Shown here one piece after another: positions 32,701-44,492 of a stretch of DNA of 64,000 bases. The first letter of the stretch is position 1; each line of letters opens with the position of its first letter. The notes under the pieces are model-generated. The model ran no database searches. It saw only the letters and a program-made list of their open reading frames with translations, and was not told where the DNA came from. The stretch is taken from NCBI GenBank assembly GCA_034440635.1, contig JAOTON010000040.1, positions 372,001 through 436,000 on the forward strand, given 5' to 3'. Origin of the DNA: Lepas anatifera (lineage: Eukaryota; Arthropoda; Thecostraca; Lepadidae). The position numbers were made by a program, and so were the translations under genes.

Positions 32701-33525
32701 TCGGAAAAAATGTACCTACCCCTATTGCGTACTAAAAAAGGACAAATTGAAACATGTCGATCAGGCACCATTATCGAAGGAAAGGCAAAAATTAATATAA
32801 TTTTATCATAAGAGCAAATCGAACAGGGCTAGTCAATTTTTAATCGAGTAGCTTAACACCAATAAATACATTCCTCATTACATTCCAATATTTTCGTAGG
32901 AAACCAGACAAACTAGGGTAATGACAGAAATTGATGAGCATAATCCCAAAAAGAAAAATAGGTATGCAAGGTTGAAAATAACAATAACAGAGTGAGCCAA
33001 AGCGATAGATATCTTGGGCGCCTTTTTTTGTCTTGATAATTTGCTCGTTTACAAGATAGCAAGGGTAAGAAAGTAACTGGATCTCAACAGGATCTGTCGA
33101 CGGAATAGAGGTTATGTAACGTTCAGGACACACTCCCATATCCCTTGTATCTTTATTCGTTTTTTTTTCGTTTCTTTGGGAATTTCCTGATTAAAGAGTT
33201 CATGGATTCGACACCGGGAAATAATTGCTAATCATTTCCCGTAGATCATTTCTTCGTACTCAAAACGACTGACCTCCAATAACTTCATGTCTGATTACCC
33301 GAGTGAATTGATTACCAACACTTGGTCCGATTGAAAAACCAAGCTATAAACAAAATAAGAATGAATGCTTAAAAAGCCATAACAAAATTTCCTTCGTGTG
33401 AATTTTATAATGTTAAAATACTATACAAAAGATATAGGAGATGGGCCCGGTTGCTAAGGGAACCCCGGCCTGGGCCCCCGACGGTAGTCGGACCCCTCCT
33501 TGGCCGAATCCTGGCTACGCCACTG
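29711..33525. mobile_element. 3.8-kb hAT-like element made of a satellite-like array
   Basis: Termini are CAGTGGTGTAGCCAGG and, reverse-complemented, CAGTGGCGTAGCCAGG. The exact 8-bp duplication TGTTCTGA is at 29,703-29,710 and 33,526-33,533. Inside are units like GGGGCCCCGAGCTTGGTCTC (29,800-31,000), then units like GTCAGTCTCAGGGGGCCCC (31,290-32,660), then ~750 bp of AT-rich non-repetitive sequence. A second left-end-like motif (ATGGTGTAGCCAAGGGGG) at 31,356 hints at an older element inside. Long open frames rich in VSGPPSLVSG-type repeats are by-products of the array. Confidence 0.85.
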
Positions 33526-34110
33526 TGTTCTGAGACTCTACATCAGCCACCCTGGGACCCCTAAGCCTAGCTGGGGCCCTGAGCTAATCTGGGTACAGCT
33601 GTGCTTAACTGGGCCTCTGATCTGGTATGGGGGCCCTGAACTCTTCTAGGGTCCCTGGGCTAAGCTGGGGCCGTGAGCTTGAATGGAGCCCCTGAGCTGG
33701 TGTGAGACGGGACGCTATATCAGCCGATCTGGGCCCCTGAGCTGAGCTGGCCTGTACTGAACAAGAGCCCTGAGCTGGTCTGGGGCCTCAGAACTGTTCT
33801 AGCATCATTGAGCTAAGCTGGGATCCGTGAGCTTGAAGTCCCTTGAGCTGTTTTGAGACCCTACATAAGTCGACCTGGGGACCTCCGAGCTGAACCGGGC
33901 CCCTAAGCTAATCTGGCACCCTGTGCGAATCTGGAGCTCCCCTGTGATGAGCTCCTATGGGTGCTGTGCTTATGTAGGGTCCCTTGACAAGCTGGTCCCA
34001 AAGCTAATGCACTGGTCTGGGCCCTTGAGCTGACTGATCTGGTTTCCTGAGCCATGGTCTGGACTTTGGGGCCCTCCGAGATAATTTGGCGGCCCCTGGG
34101 CGGCATAGGG
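33526..34110. repeat. Degenerate CTGAGCT array (right of nested insert)
   Basis: Continuation of the 29,150-29,702 array (GCCCCTGAGCTGAGCTGG, CTGAGCTGGTCTGGGGCC). Confidence 0.65.
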
Positions 34111-35180
34111 ATAGGAACCGAGGTCAGGGGATACTGCCCCCCCTTTTGAGGTGGGCCCCCGCAACGAATATAAAAATATCAGCAACTGTAATATAGAACA
34201 AGATACCCAAACGGCCCCGATAGCTTGTCTGGGAACGTTCAAGTTCGGTAGTACGCTGCCTGCAAGCCCCTGGAGGAGGAGCGCTTCGTAACAAAGCCAA
34301 GGAACCTACTACCCGAGTGTTTCCAAATGAGTCCCGAGAACTGGGCCCAATCAAACTCCATTCCATATCAATCCCAACACAAAATATGAATCGGACACGG
34401 ACCCTGCACTAAATGCCAAGCAACAGTCGTCCCTGAGCCATCGAAAGGCGCGACGTCTTTCGATGCCAGGGTTATATGGTGTCGCCAACTCTTTCCCTGT
34501 TGGAGGGGTTTCTTTGGAGTCAAATTGCTCCTTGCACAAGGAATCTGCCGTGCCTTAAACCCGAGTTGGTCGCGTGGAAAGTAGGGTTGCTGACCACTAT
34601 AACACCATGCCCACACCTCCTCGGCATCACAAAGCTGGCCATCAAGTACCAACATTGCACTTGCAGTCATGCTGGAGCTCTGCATTTTGGCCATCGAAAT
34701 ATAGCTAGGCGTATTCATTGTGATCAGCCTTTACCTAAATCAATCTCTAATGATGGAAAGAATAGATCAGTAATAACCTACATAAATGTTTCCATTTTCG
34801 TCATTAAATAAGTAAATACAAGTTGATTAGGCATAGCGAAGTGAGGCTATTTGGTATCAAAGCATTGTCTGTAGTTTTCTAAGCAGTTCTTAAGTTTGTA
34901 AATGTAATGAAAAGGGCCTAAACATCTGTAAATATAAAAAAAACGCGCTCGTGGTAAAAAATGATTGAAATCCTCAAAAAAGCTTAAAAATGTATTTCGT
35001 ATTGGAAAAGGGTCTAGGTACAAAAACAAATGTTTTTTTGGCGTTTTACTATGATTTATTACATCATAATAGGTACAGCTCGAAATCATAGGAAAAAATA
35101 ATTTCTCAATTTTCCATATATTGACATCCTTGTGTGCATGCATGCCTTATTACACTAAACGAGCTATCTAAAATTTTTAA
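34111..35180. other. Right interior of the 6.3-kb element
   Basis: 34,113-34,470 parallels 28,960-29,100 and 27,035-27,300, and 34,480-34,570 parallels 62,870-62,990. 34,750-35,180 is AT-rich with no feature recognised. Confidence 0.4.
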
Positions 35181-35274
35181 ATTATAGGCCCCGTGGACTG
35201 GGCCCCCTTGAGGTGGGCCCCCTCTAAGGTTGGCCCCCCACTTTTCAAACCGTTCCTACGCCCCTGGGTCAAGG

Positions 35275-35710
35275 TCATACCACCATTTCAAGGTCAATGA
35301 CCCTAATGCCTTTGCTCGGATGATACCACCTAATATGACGTATATCATGCTATGACGTCATACGCTAGGTCACTCAATCTTGAGCTCAAAGTCGCAGGTT
35401 CAAGACAAAGGTCATGGGTCAAGGTCAAACCTTATTTTCCGCCCGATGGTTGCCATAGTGCTAGTTGCAATACACGGTATACGCAAAATGTAATATTTTG
35501 ACGTCAAAGGTCAATGCCCTTGAACGACCTTGGCCCAAAAAAATTCAGAGAACATTGCCTCAGACCTTTTCTCTGTTACTTTAGGCCACTTTCTCTCCAT
35601 ATCCGGCTTCTCATCACATAATCACGGCATTTCCCAATGGCTACCCTGCACATACAGAATTTGACTTATATCGCCTCGTTTTACCTTGAATATATTGACC
35701 TAGGTCTATG
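35275..35710. repeat. AGGTCA-rich fragment, right half
   Basis: Dense half sites occur here, such as TTTCAAGGTCAATGACC and TGGGTCAAGGTC. A CATGCTATGACGTCAT block resembles the E-copy text at 17,456. This is the continuation of 28,861-28,959. Confidence 0.55.
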
Positions 35711-35830
35711 AAAATCGGGTTTAAGGTAGAAAACCCTAGCCTCCACAAACATCTAAACGTTCATTTTCCTAGACCTCTTGGGTTTTGCACTGTCAATGTC
35801 ACTGATGCTAAGAAGGCTTGTACAAAGACG

Positions 35831-36149
35831 ACACACAAGCCCTGTTCCAGCTGTCAGCACAGTTTTGTCAAGAGGACCTCTAACCTCTCCTCCAGAAAAG
35901 TAACATCAGTGCCATAATCGCCTCTTGTTTGTGCTAAGCAAAGGGAAGTTAATCCTTCATACCATTAAAAAATATTAGGCTGCCACTTCGTGCACTTACT
36001 ATTTTTCATCAGCGCAAACAGCAGGCCATCAGCCCGTAAAACCTCTAGAACTAGTTCCCGGGGAGAGGCTACAATCCTGTGACGTAGACATAACGCGACC
36101 CGCTGATTGGTGCTGACAAAACTGTGCTGACAGCTGGAACAGGGCTACA
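35831..36149. mobile_element. MITE with ~40-bp inverted ends
   Basis: The left arm AGCCCTGTTCCAGCTGTCAG then CACAGTTTTGTCA (35,832-35,873) is repeated in inverse at about 36,107-36,145. The interior (CAGTTCCCGGGGAGAGGCTA-like) recurs at 55,225-55,252. A related left arm is at 55,018, and a truncated one is at 58,258. Confidence 0.75.
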
Positions 36150-37174
36150 GACATACTGGATCTCAAAATTCTGATCTGATACATTTCTGCTGCCAGATTC
36201 GTGTTCAGCGCCACAAATTACACTAGAAACGGCCTATTTTATATTGGACCACGACAAAAGTTAAATTTTGTTGACCAGTGTATTTGGTACTTACACAAAC
36301 ACCACCAGGAAGAGCGCACAAGCTGCTATTCTCAATATCTTACGTGGTCTTCAGGTCATGTAAGATCCCGTGGTTGCCCCAATCAGAAAATGAAGGCGGG
36401 CGAAGTCGACGTCATTACCGAAGTGCCTCCGATTCGCACGCTCAGGAGCTCCGACTCTTCGGAAGAGGGCTAAAAGGATGGTGTACCACAGTGAACGATT
36501 GATGATTAAGAGGATGATGCTGCTGATGATGACGCTGATGATGATGATGTTGATAGCGAGGGTGCTTTCACGGAAACAATTTTATGCGACATCATCAGTG
36601 TCTGTTTGCAACAAGTTTGAAGTGTAGTACTTGCTCAAGTATCTATTTATATTGCATTCACGCCTACCGGAATACATTGCCGAATTAACTTTGTTTTCAT
36701 GAAATTTTAGGTGTAGAGCTTCCTTTAAGTAAAAAGGCGTAAAAGCATTACGTGACGGTCTTTGGGTCATTTCCCGATAAGTTTGGGCGGCCCAAGACTT
36801 TTGTCCTGAAAAACGGTCATCGGCCGCACAGTGCAGTGGGGAAACTATCGAACTGCGCATATAGGTAAAGTGAAGTTATTCAATGACGAATGTATTCAGG
36901 TTTGCTTCTCGGAAGGGGCAGACTACTGCCTTACATGGTATCGAGAGGCGGGTGCCCTGGTCTTCATATTTGCATCAGCACGATTCGCACGTTGCTTGCA
37001 AGCTCTCAATGTGAAGAAGTTCGCAAAATAGTTTTCGTCCTGTTCATTGTTGTTACTCACCCATTTCCGTGTTAGAGCCGCAAACCCCGTGTTAGAGCCG
37101 CAAACCGTCTACGTGAGACACACTGCATACAGACTGCACTCACGATTCAATCTATTGTCATTCGGTTGGGATAT
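36150..37174. other. No recognised gene
   Basis: Mostly unclassified. A short GAT/GAC-rich simple repeat (about 36,505-36,560) encodes an acidic run if read. Short open frames here lack family motifs. Confidence 0.3.
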
Positions 37175-37358
37175 GGGTCATTCCGCGTCAAATCGATCAA
37201 GAAAATCCCCAACTCCCTCTGATTTTTATGAAACTTGGTAATGCGCTTCCTCCATGTAGTACAACACCACATGCAAATTTCCAGGACCCAGTGACCTCTG
37301 GGGTCAGATCTAGAGGTCATCAAAGGTCACCAGTTGTTGCCAACTTGTCTTCAATTAA

Positions 37359-37360
<2 letters not shown>

Positions 37361-37402
<42 letters not shown>
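37361..37402. repeat. (TA)n microsatellite
   Basis: About 20 TA units lie in the left terminal repeat of the 5.8-kb transposon. They have no counterpart in the right arm, so they expanded after insertion. Confidence 0.95.
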
Positions 37403-37404
<2 letters not shown>

Positions 37405-38084
37405 CCCGTCTGAAAATAGATTGAGCAACACAATTTTGGAAAATCACTAACAAATAATTGGTCAAAGCTGTACAAAGCTGGTCAAATTGGTCAAAGCTGT
37501 ACAAAAATTTGACTTGACCTTTACCTGACCCTTGACCTAGCCCGGCCAAATTAAAAAATAATAATTTTGACCCATTTTGCCTGCTTCAAATTTAGTGAAA
37601 CAAAATTTGAAGCAGAAAAATTTATAGCACACAGATGGCTATACCACCGTGCAAGCATGCATAAAAAAGAAAGGCGGAGATTAGACAACTTTCTGAGATA
37701 CAGGTAGTTAAACATGGTAGTGCAGTGTGGTGTGAAATTATTGGTACCAGGATGCTTTCAAACTTGCGTGAGACACAGTACACCCCAGATGTGGCCACAG
37801 TTTGCTGTTGTGATATGTCCCAATGGCGTTTGAGGAAACCTGAGACAGATGTTAGACGAGACAGAGATGCGACCCTACTACTCGGTGGAGGGTGATCCGT
37901 CGATAGCGACGATGCCCGCTAGCGACAAAACACTGAGCTATTCGTTGCTGTGAGGCTTACTAGCGCAGATGTGTCTTCAGTGAGAACAGTTGAGCAGTTT
38001 TAAGAAGAAAAACGCACCCACAGAGTTGACTGACTTCGATTCGCAGCCTGGAACTGAATAGTCTTGATTTCTTTGACCGGAAAT

Positions 38085-41000
38085 GGGAAACTCATCTGGA
38101 TATGAACGACGGAGTGACAGGTGGACAACATGTTCTGACCCGTTTCATCGACATGAGGGGAAAACGGTTAAAAGGGTGTAGGCCCGTGATTACGAAATGG
38201 GTGATTCAGTATCCTGACCTGGAGTTAAGTGTGAACAAATATGTTTGCACATCTTGTCGATTGATGCTTTCCAAAGGTACGGTCCCAGGTCCATCAGTGG
38301 AGCCAGGCAAATGCCACAAGAGCCTCTCTCAGAACCAGGACCTTCTGGGCTCCATAGTATGGTCGAAAGTACAGACCCTTCAACACCAGAAACTGAGAAC
38401 TCCAGCGATGGAGTCATGAATTCGGATCAATCTGTTGAGGTCATAAATCAATCGGCGCAGGCCCTAGGAGAAACGCCAATTCAGCAAAAGCGAATAAGAA
38501 GGTCTAAGAAGTACAGAAAGACAAAATTATAAAAAATCGGACTTCTCCCCATAGGAAAATTGAGTGGAGCGATCCAGAGGCAGCATTTTGCATTCCTCAA
38601 CCACAGGAAGAAAAAGCAAAAAACTTTGATGATATGATGAACCAACTTCGTCAGAAATTCAAAGACTCGACCAAACCCAGTGACAAAATAAGAGTGATGA
38701 CAATGGTACCAAGAACTTGGACTATTCGGAAGATTGCAAAGGAGTTTAGCACACCTTATCATCTAGCAAGATGTGCCAAGCATCTGCAGGAAACGTCGGG
38801 CTGCCTATCAGAAACAAATCCGAAACCTAGAAAAAGTGTTAAGCCCCGACACGGCCAACCTAGTCAAGTATTTTTATAGGGATGGCGACAAAGTCGTGAG
38901 ATGCCTGGAAGCAAAGACTTCGTCACTATCCAAAACAAATAAACAGCGAAACGGGAGAAAAGAAAGAAACGTCTCGTTCTGTGTAACCTCAAAGAGGCTT
39001 ACCGATGTTTCAAAGACGCTCATCCAGAGCAAAATATTGGTTTTACCAAGTTTGCGGAACTTCGTTCGAAAGAGTGTATTTTGGCAGGAGCCAGCGGCAC
39101 CTATTCAGTATGTGTTTGTGTGATTCACGAAAATGTGAGGTTAATGATGGCTGGTGGAAAAGTGTACAGCTTGAGTGTTAATGGAACTCAGTTGAAAACA
39201 TTGGACCACTGTCTGGCACAAACCCAGTGCAATCCTCCCTCCCTCACTACAATGTAAGGAGCGCAAGTGTGAACAGTGCCCCAAAGCAGCGAAATTCGGC
39301 GAACAGCTGCTGGCCGACTATGACAACCAGGGTTGGCAGCAGCCGGCAGAAAGTGGTTTAAACCGGCTGGCATAAACCCGGTGGCAAAAAGTGGCAAAGA
39401 CTATGAAATACTAAATATAACTGATATTCGCGTTGGATATGAATGTAAAGGCATCTTCTGGGGTGAAAACGTATATTACTGTGTATTGGGAGGCTTCAGC
39501 TCTCTCTTCTTCCATTTCACCACACGACATCAATAATCTGTTCAAACCGAATGGTCTTTTATGGCTGGAACCAATCATTGGCAGATCCAGGGGGGGGACA
39601 AGTAGCTATTCGAAGAGACAGTAGCCCACCCAAGAGGAAAGGCAGACGCAGGCACCCATAGAGGGCAGAAATGAGCCTGATCTGGCTTTTAGTACCAGTT
39701 CTACTCTCACCTTGCTGTCCCTGCCCCTAGCGTGCCGCCCCTGCGTTGCAGCATTCGCCCAATATGTGATTCAAGCCGTCCCTGTTCCGAAACTGCCGCC
39801 TCCTCACCAGGGAAAGAAATCCTGCGCGTGACATGCCGCCCCCATTAGCCTGCCGCCCCCCAAACGAAAATCCTGGGTGTGCGCCTGCCAAGATATAAAT
39901 GTATGGTATAACCGACCACTGGGGGTCCAAGCCACTAGTTTTGAGAGTTTATGATCAGAAGAGACGAACAAAGTAGCTCGAGGAGACATGTTTGAAAAAG
40001 GTGAATGTTTTAACCAGAACAGGTCAGTGATCTTCACTTGATCAGTATAGCTTACAGAAGCTCAAAAGTACTGCTTATAATGAAGTTTCCATGTATTCAG
40101 GCTGAGATAATGTCCTTCGCCGTGAAAGATCCAGTACACCAGCCACTCGGACGGGCTTGGGAATCCCCAGCTTGTGCCTTTTCTAATGTTCGCCACTGTT
40201 TGGCGTTGAAAAAGACTCAAAATTGTCACCAAATACGACACGTAAAATAATAACGATCTTTGCAGTAATATGTCGTGCACCTAAAAGGCGCTTACATAAC
40301 ACCGATAGAGAACTGCATCGGCGACCCCAATGCATGGGTTGGATTCTTACTGAGCTCGAGCGGCTTGACTTTCTAGTCAGGAAAACCGTCTTATTTCATC
40401 TAGACTACCACCAGGCATCAGAATTAGCCCCTGTTTGATTCAGCTGATAATATTATCGAGGGTTAACAATTGAACTGATAAAATGTGGATAGCATGCGAT
40501 CCTATCTGCGTTTGCTGCACTAAGGCTTAAGACTAAGACTAGAAAATATATAATGTTAAATAAGATGATCAGAATACCGGAAACACAGTGTAATTATCGG
40601 TATAACATTGGTAACAACTATTGGAAAACGCTTTAAGTTCAGTTTTCATAAATAATGACAAATTTGGCCTCCCCGAGTTTTTGCCACTTTCTGCCACTTT
40701 TTGCCGGTTTAAACCGGTAAAACCGGCCGGCGGCAGAAACTCCTCTCAACTGGCAAAAATGCCAACCCTGATGACAACAGTGAAATACACACTATAGAGT
40801 GTCGGAAATGGACAAGTACTGATAGGTCGGCATTAGAAGTGGTGAAACAATCAAGTGAAGATTTTGTGCAATCGTTTTGTGAGCATTTGGAAGCGCTCGT
40901 AAAACACGATATTGTCGCTCGTGTTCAGAGAAACTTTCTCAAAGATCTCAAAGAGAAGCTATTGCCGGGGCAAGTGATTGTGATCGGAGATTTTGCAGAG

Positions 41001-41680
41001 AACTATGCGATGGTAGCCCAGGATGAGATCCAATCACACCACTCGAAGAAGGCTCAAGCCACCGTACATCCATTTCTAGCCTACTGGCGCAGTCACTCTG
41101 GAGAAATTCAGCACGCATCTTATTCCGCGATTCCTGACTGTTTGACCCATAATACTGCTGCAGTGCCTCTGTTCCAACAAAAGCTAATCGAGTTTCTAGA
41201 ACGTAAAATTGGGAAGCGTTCAGAAAATATATTTCATTTTTCAGATGGCGCTGCTTCACAATATAAGAATTGTAAAAAGTTCGTGAATGTAGCGCACCAT
41301 GTTTCAGATTTTGGCATAGATGCTGAGTGGCATTTTTTGCCACTGCCCACGGAAAGGCTCCGTGTGATGGGGTGGGAGGGCCAACAAAGTGGCTTGCTAA
41401 ACGAGCAAGCTTACATACGCACATCATAGAAACTCCGGAACAATTTTATTATTTCTTAAGATTCATTAATCGACCACGTTTGTAGAGTACTTTCCTGAAA
41501 ATATGATATTAGAGGAACGCAATGTGCTGAATTACAGGTTTGCTGCTGCCCGCACTGTACCAGGAACGAGAAGTGTGCATTGTGTTTGCTCTTCACTGCG
41601 TGAGGGTTATGTGTTCGTCAAGCTATATACAAGCAGTGGGACAGGTAGGGAGGTACGCGTGACGAACAACATATGATGAC
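38085..41680 (+). pseudogene. GDFAENY-type transposase-like gene, broken
   Basis: Plus-strand remnants in several frames, split by the insert 39,328-40,770. N-terminal part: a Cys/His segment with DPFHRH and CTSCR-like pieces (38,130-38,270); PRTWTIRKIAKEFSTPYHLA (38,710); then KEAYRCFKDAHPEQNIGFTK, FAELRSKECILAGASGTYSV and CVCVIHENVRLMM (38,990-39,160), likely metal-binding. C-terminal part: GDFAENYAMVAQDEIQSHHS (40,986), FHFSDGAASQYKNCKKF (41,235), then after a one-base frameshift AHGKAPCDGVGG (41,345), ETPEQFYYFLRFINRPRL, and a tail to ~41,680. The acidic residues at 40,989, 41,244 and 41,366 are spaced as in an RNase H-like DDE nuclease; that role is my inference. I know this protein type as a multicopy uncharacterised family in animals. 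Confidence 0.75.
39328..40770. mobile_element. hAT-like non-autonomous element inside the transposase gene
   Basis: Length 1,443 bp. It begins CAGGGTTGGCAGCAGCCGGC and its other end reads CAGGGTTGGCATTTTTGCCA on the complement. The exact 8-bp duplication ATGACAAC is at 39,320-39,327 and 40,771-40,778. Both subterminal regions carry TTTAAACCGG and TGGCAAAAAGTGGCA-type motifs in inverse. A smaller MITE-like piece with AHPGF-type open frame (39,585-39,896) appears nested within. No transposase is encoded. Confidence 0.93.
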
Positions 41681-43199
41681 CCAGTGAGTACAAGGGTAGT
41701 CATTATATTATGTCGGTTGATCTTACTCTGAAAATTATAAACGCGCACTTGTGATTCGTATTTGTAATGATGGAATTTGACGTCACGTGGCATGAAATAA
41801 TCAAAACTGATTTCAAAGTCGAAAACTGAATAGGGCTCATAAACTCACACATGTTCGATTCCATCATTTAGTACTGCTCCCGTGTTTCTGGGCTAAGCCC
41901 TAACATTCTGTTCGAACTTCGAATCAGAAACCCGCCAGAATTATCTATTTGGTCAATTCCGCAAGTTTTTTTATATTTTAATCAATAATTTGAGACTCAA
42001 TCGGGTAAGAACTTGTATTTTAACGGCATTGTTTTCATTGTATCACTGCGTTGGACACCGGGATTCCAATAATATCCCAGGACTTGCTCTAGAATGAATA
42101 AATAGGAAGCTAAAAGCTGACATGTTAGATTTCTCCTTTATCATATTAATTTGTTTGGCTTCCTGAGACCTCAAGATTGACATGATGTTAAAGCAGTCAT
42201 TGCAGGCCCATCGTTATTTTCAGAAGTCATAGGACACCAGTAGTTGTTTTCCATGCGCTTCATTTATATATGCCGGGTTCAGTTGGGGTTTTAACCCCAC
42301 GTACTCTGCGTGAAATTCTCAAACCCACAATCATGCACTGGTTAAAAACTGTTCAAGGAAGATATTTTCCGAATGATTCGGAATATTCTTATCCAAAATC
42401 GCACAAAACATATGTTATCGTATATCACATATGAATTGCCCCGGGGAATAACTGTTCTGCAGAACACTACCAACTCCAAATATCGATATTTTAGAATTTT
42501 TTACAAGTCTCCGCCTTTCTTTTTTGCACACATGTAGTTAATGGCTAAGTAAGTCACATGTCAAGATTTCAAGCCATTTGAAACAGGAAAATTTAGTAAA
42601 AACGCATTTATAAAATTTGACCTAGTCAGGTCAAAGGTCAAATATGGGTCACGTCCAATTTTAGTTCAGTTTCAGAATGGTGAAGCATTTGACTGGCATT
42701 GGTAACAATTTGGTCAATAAAACTTTGTTAACACCAGAATTATCTGTGTTTGATTTAAGCCAAGTCGGCGAAAACGCATGACCTTTGATGACCTCTAGAT
42801 CTGACCTCAAGCCCTGCTCCAGACTGAAATTTCATGTGTGACGCTTTTTCATATGGTACTGCAAGTGCACCAATTTTCATCAAATTCTGAGGGGTCGGGT
42901 ACGAAAATGACATTTTTTGATCAATTTGACGCGGAATGAGCCATATACAAAATCATGATGTATGGTTAAGTCGCATATCTGAGGGTATCATTATGCAGTG
43001 CGTAACACGGGGTAGAAGTCTAGCGCAATCAGCCGAACCATACTGCACATATCACAGGCTCATTTTTGCCTTACAACGATTCAAAACGATTATCTTGGAA
43101 AAAAACACTCCGCGTAATTTGCTAACGAGTCACAGATGCTTCATCTGTTTCGAAGGACAATACAATGACTTCTCAGCGCAATTACTGGTCATTTTAGCA

Positions 43200-43600
43200 C
43201 CTTCATATCATGCTGCGTGTGGCACAGTAGATTTTTCCCAGGCTTGTGCCGAACAGGCACGGGTAGCGCAGCAGCATGTGTGTCAGAGTGCCCACTTCTT
43301 CCCTGCACTTCAGGCAGAGGGTCATGAAGCACGCCTCACTGCAGCACTGGGAGCAGGTAGGTGTCAGCCGGTGGCCCATCCAGTCGAGGTGCTGCTCCGA
43401 GCCTGTCCAGTGCCCGGCTTGGAGCTGGCGCACCGTGATCGCAGCGTCACGATCGTACCGACCCATGGATGACGGCGCGTGATCCCGCATGCTACTTCGG
43501 TGCCAGCCATTAGGCCAGTGTTGTTTCCTGGACCTGGAAACGGTTATCGCACGAAGTCTTGGGGCGGCCCCGTCGTCATCTTGTGGTAGTTGATAAATTC
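43200..43600 (-). pseudogene. Non-LTR retrotransposon C-terminal fragment
   Basis: Minus-strand translation includes AAITVRQLQAGHWTGSEQHL, DWMGHRLTPTCSQCC, then CLKCREEVGTLTHMLLRYPC. This is the Cys/His-rich tail found after the reverse transcriptase of several LINE clades (pattern R-x-GH ... C-x-x-C ... H-x-L-x-x-CP). 43,655-43,942 upstream may be more of the same element but shows no clear motif. Confidence 0.6.
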
Positions 43601-44066
43601 TGGTTCTATATTATTCTATTACCAATTACTCATGCACACACTTACAAGAGACCTTCATGTAAATGCGACAAGATGCTGGTGCGCCCTTCGGAGGGACCAC
43701 CACGCGGCAACCCCATAACAAGCAACCACCGCTGATTTATGGGCGTTGAGTTCAGGCTGGAACAGAGGAGTCGGGAAGGAGGGCAGTCCTCCCGCGTCTC
43801 GCCCGACAGGAGCACGACTGCCGGCCATCCTCCACCACGGGGAACTCCCGCCTCCGCCGAGTCGTTCCATCACAAATGGCGATGGCCAGCGCCGAGCAGC
43901 AGTGCAGCGATAGCGTCCTGAAGGGCGCCCTGGCATATCCACTGATTGCTCATTCGTGACAGTCGTCTACTTGAGACAATTTCCCTGAAACAAAATTTGT
44001 GTTAGCAATTGATAGATCATGTCATTGGGATAAGAACTATACATAGCGTGTATTTCTTAACAAGCG

Positions 44067-44490
44067 AGTTAAAAGGAGTCTGAGCCACCTTCGCTTTGAA
44101 GAGGAGGTGGGGAGGACAGATACCCGAAGATCTCGAAAACCGTGCTGATTGGTGAAAAGTGATGAAAAGGGATCACTATAGATGCCTTTACTTAAGCGCT
44201 AAAGAAATCATTTGTAGATTTTTATCAGCTAAAACTCTAAATCACCAGGGGCCAAAACATATCACCATAGGAATTTAAGGGAAATGAAGGTTTTTGTCAA
44301 GGCATCTGACGTACAAAAGTCATAATAAAACTATTTATACACTTGGAATCTTCTCAGCAAGCCACATCGAACGATATGTAGCATGATCTAGATAGGTGAA
44401 ATCTGGGTCAACACAGGATGAAAATGGGTCACAACGCATGTCATTAGAACCGCAGAAATAAGACAAACCCAGAAACCATACACATTGTAA
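44067..44490. mobile_element. E-family fragment, left end
   Basis: TTAAAAGGAGTCTGAGCCAC, CTTCGC and GATCTCGAAAACCGTG follow the left-end plan of the 52,572 copy. Later text (CTTCTCAGCAAGCCACATCG, CATTAGAACCGCAGAAA) matches 52,855-52,980. The Penelope-like element interrupts it at ~44,490. Confidence 0.6.
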
Positions 44491-44492
44491 AG

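Larger units (their letters stand above)
28960..35266. mobile_element. 6.3-kb hAT-like non-autonomous element
   Basis: Termini are CATAGGCGTAGGAACC and, reverse-complemented at the right, CAGGGGCGTAGGAACG. The 8-bp flanks GGTCAAGG are identical at 28,952-28,959 and 35,267-35,274; because the surroundings are rich in GGTCA, chance is a little more likely than usual. The interior holds GGGCCCC arrays (29,150-29,702 and 33,526-34,110) with a second element nested between them, then 34,110-35,180, which resembles 27,035-27,300 and 62,870-63,000. No transposase is recognised. Confidence 0.7.
37175..42942. mobile_element. 5.8-kb DNA transposon with ~0.5-kb inverted termini
   Basis: The left terminal region (37,175 to ~37,700) and right terminal region (~42,505 to 42,942) are imperfect inverted copies. 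Shared blocks in order from the ends are GTCATTCCGCGTCAAATYGA, AGATCTAGAGGTCATCAAAG and AAAAAGAAAGGCGGAGA. ATAT flanks both ends (37,171-37,174 and 42,943-42,946) and may be a 4-bp target duplication, or the repeats may simply extend that far. A (TA)n tract sits inside the left arm. Between the arms is a broken transposase-like gene, itself interrupted by a hAT-like element. I cannot assign a named superfamily. Confidence 0.75.
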
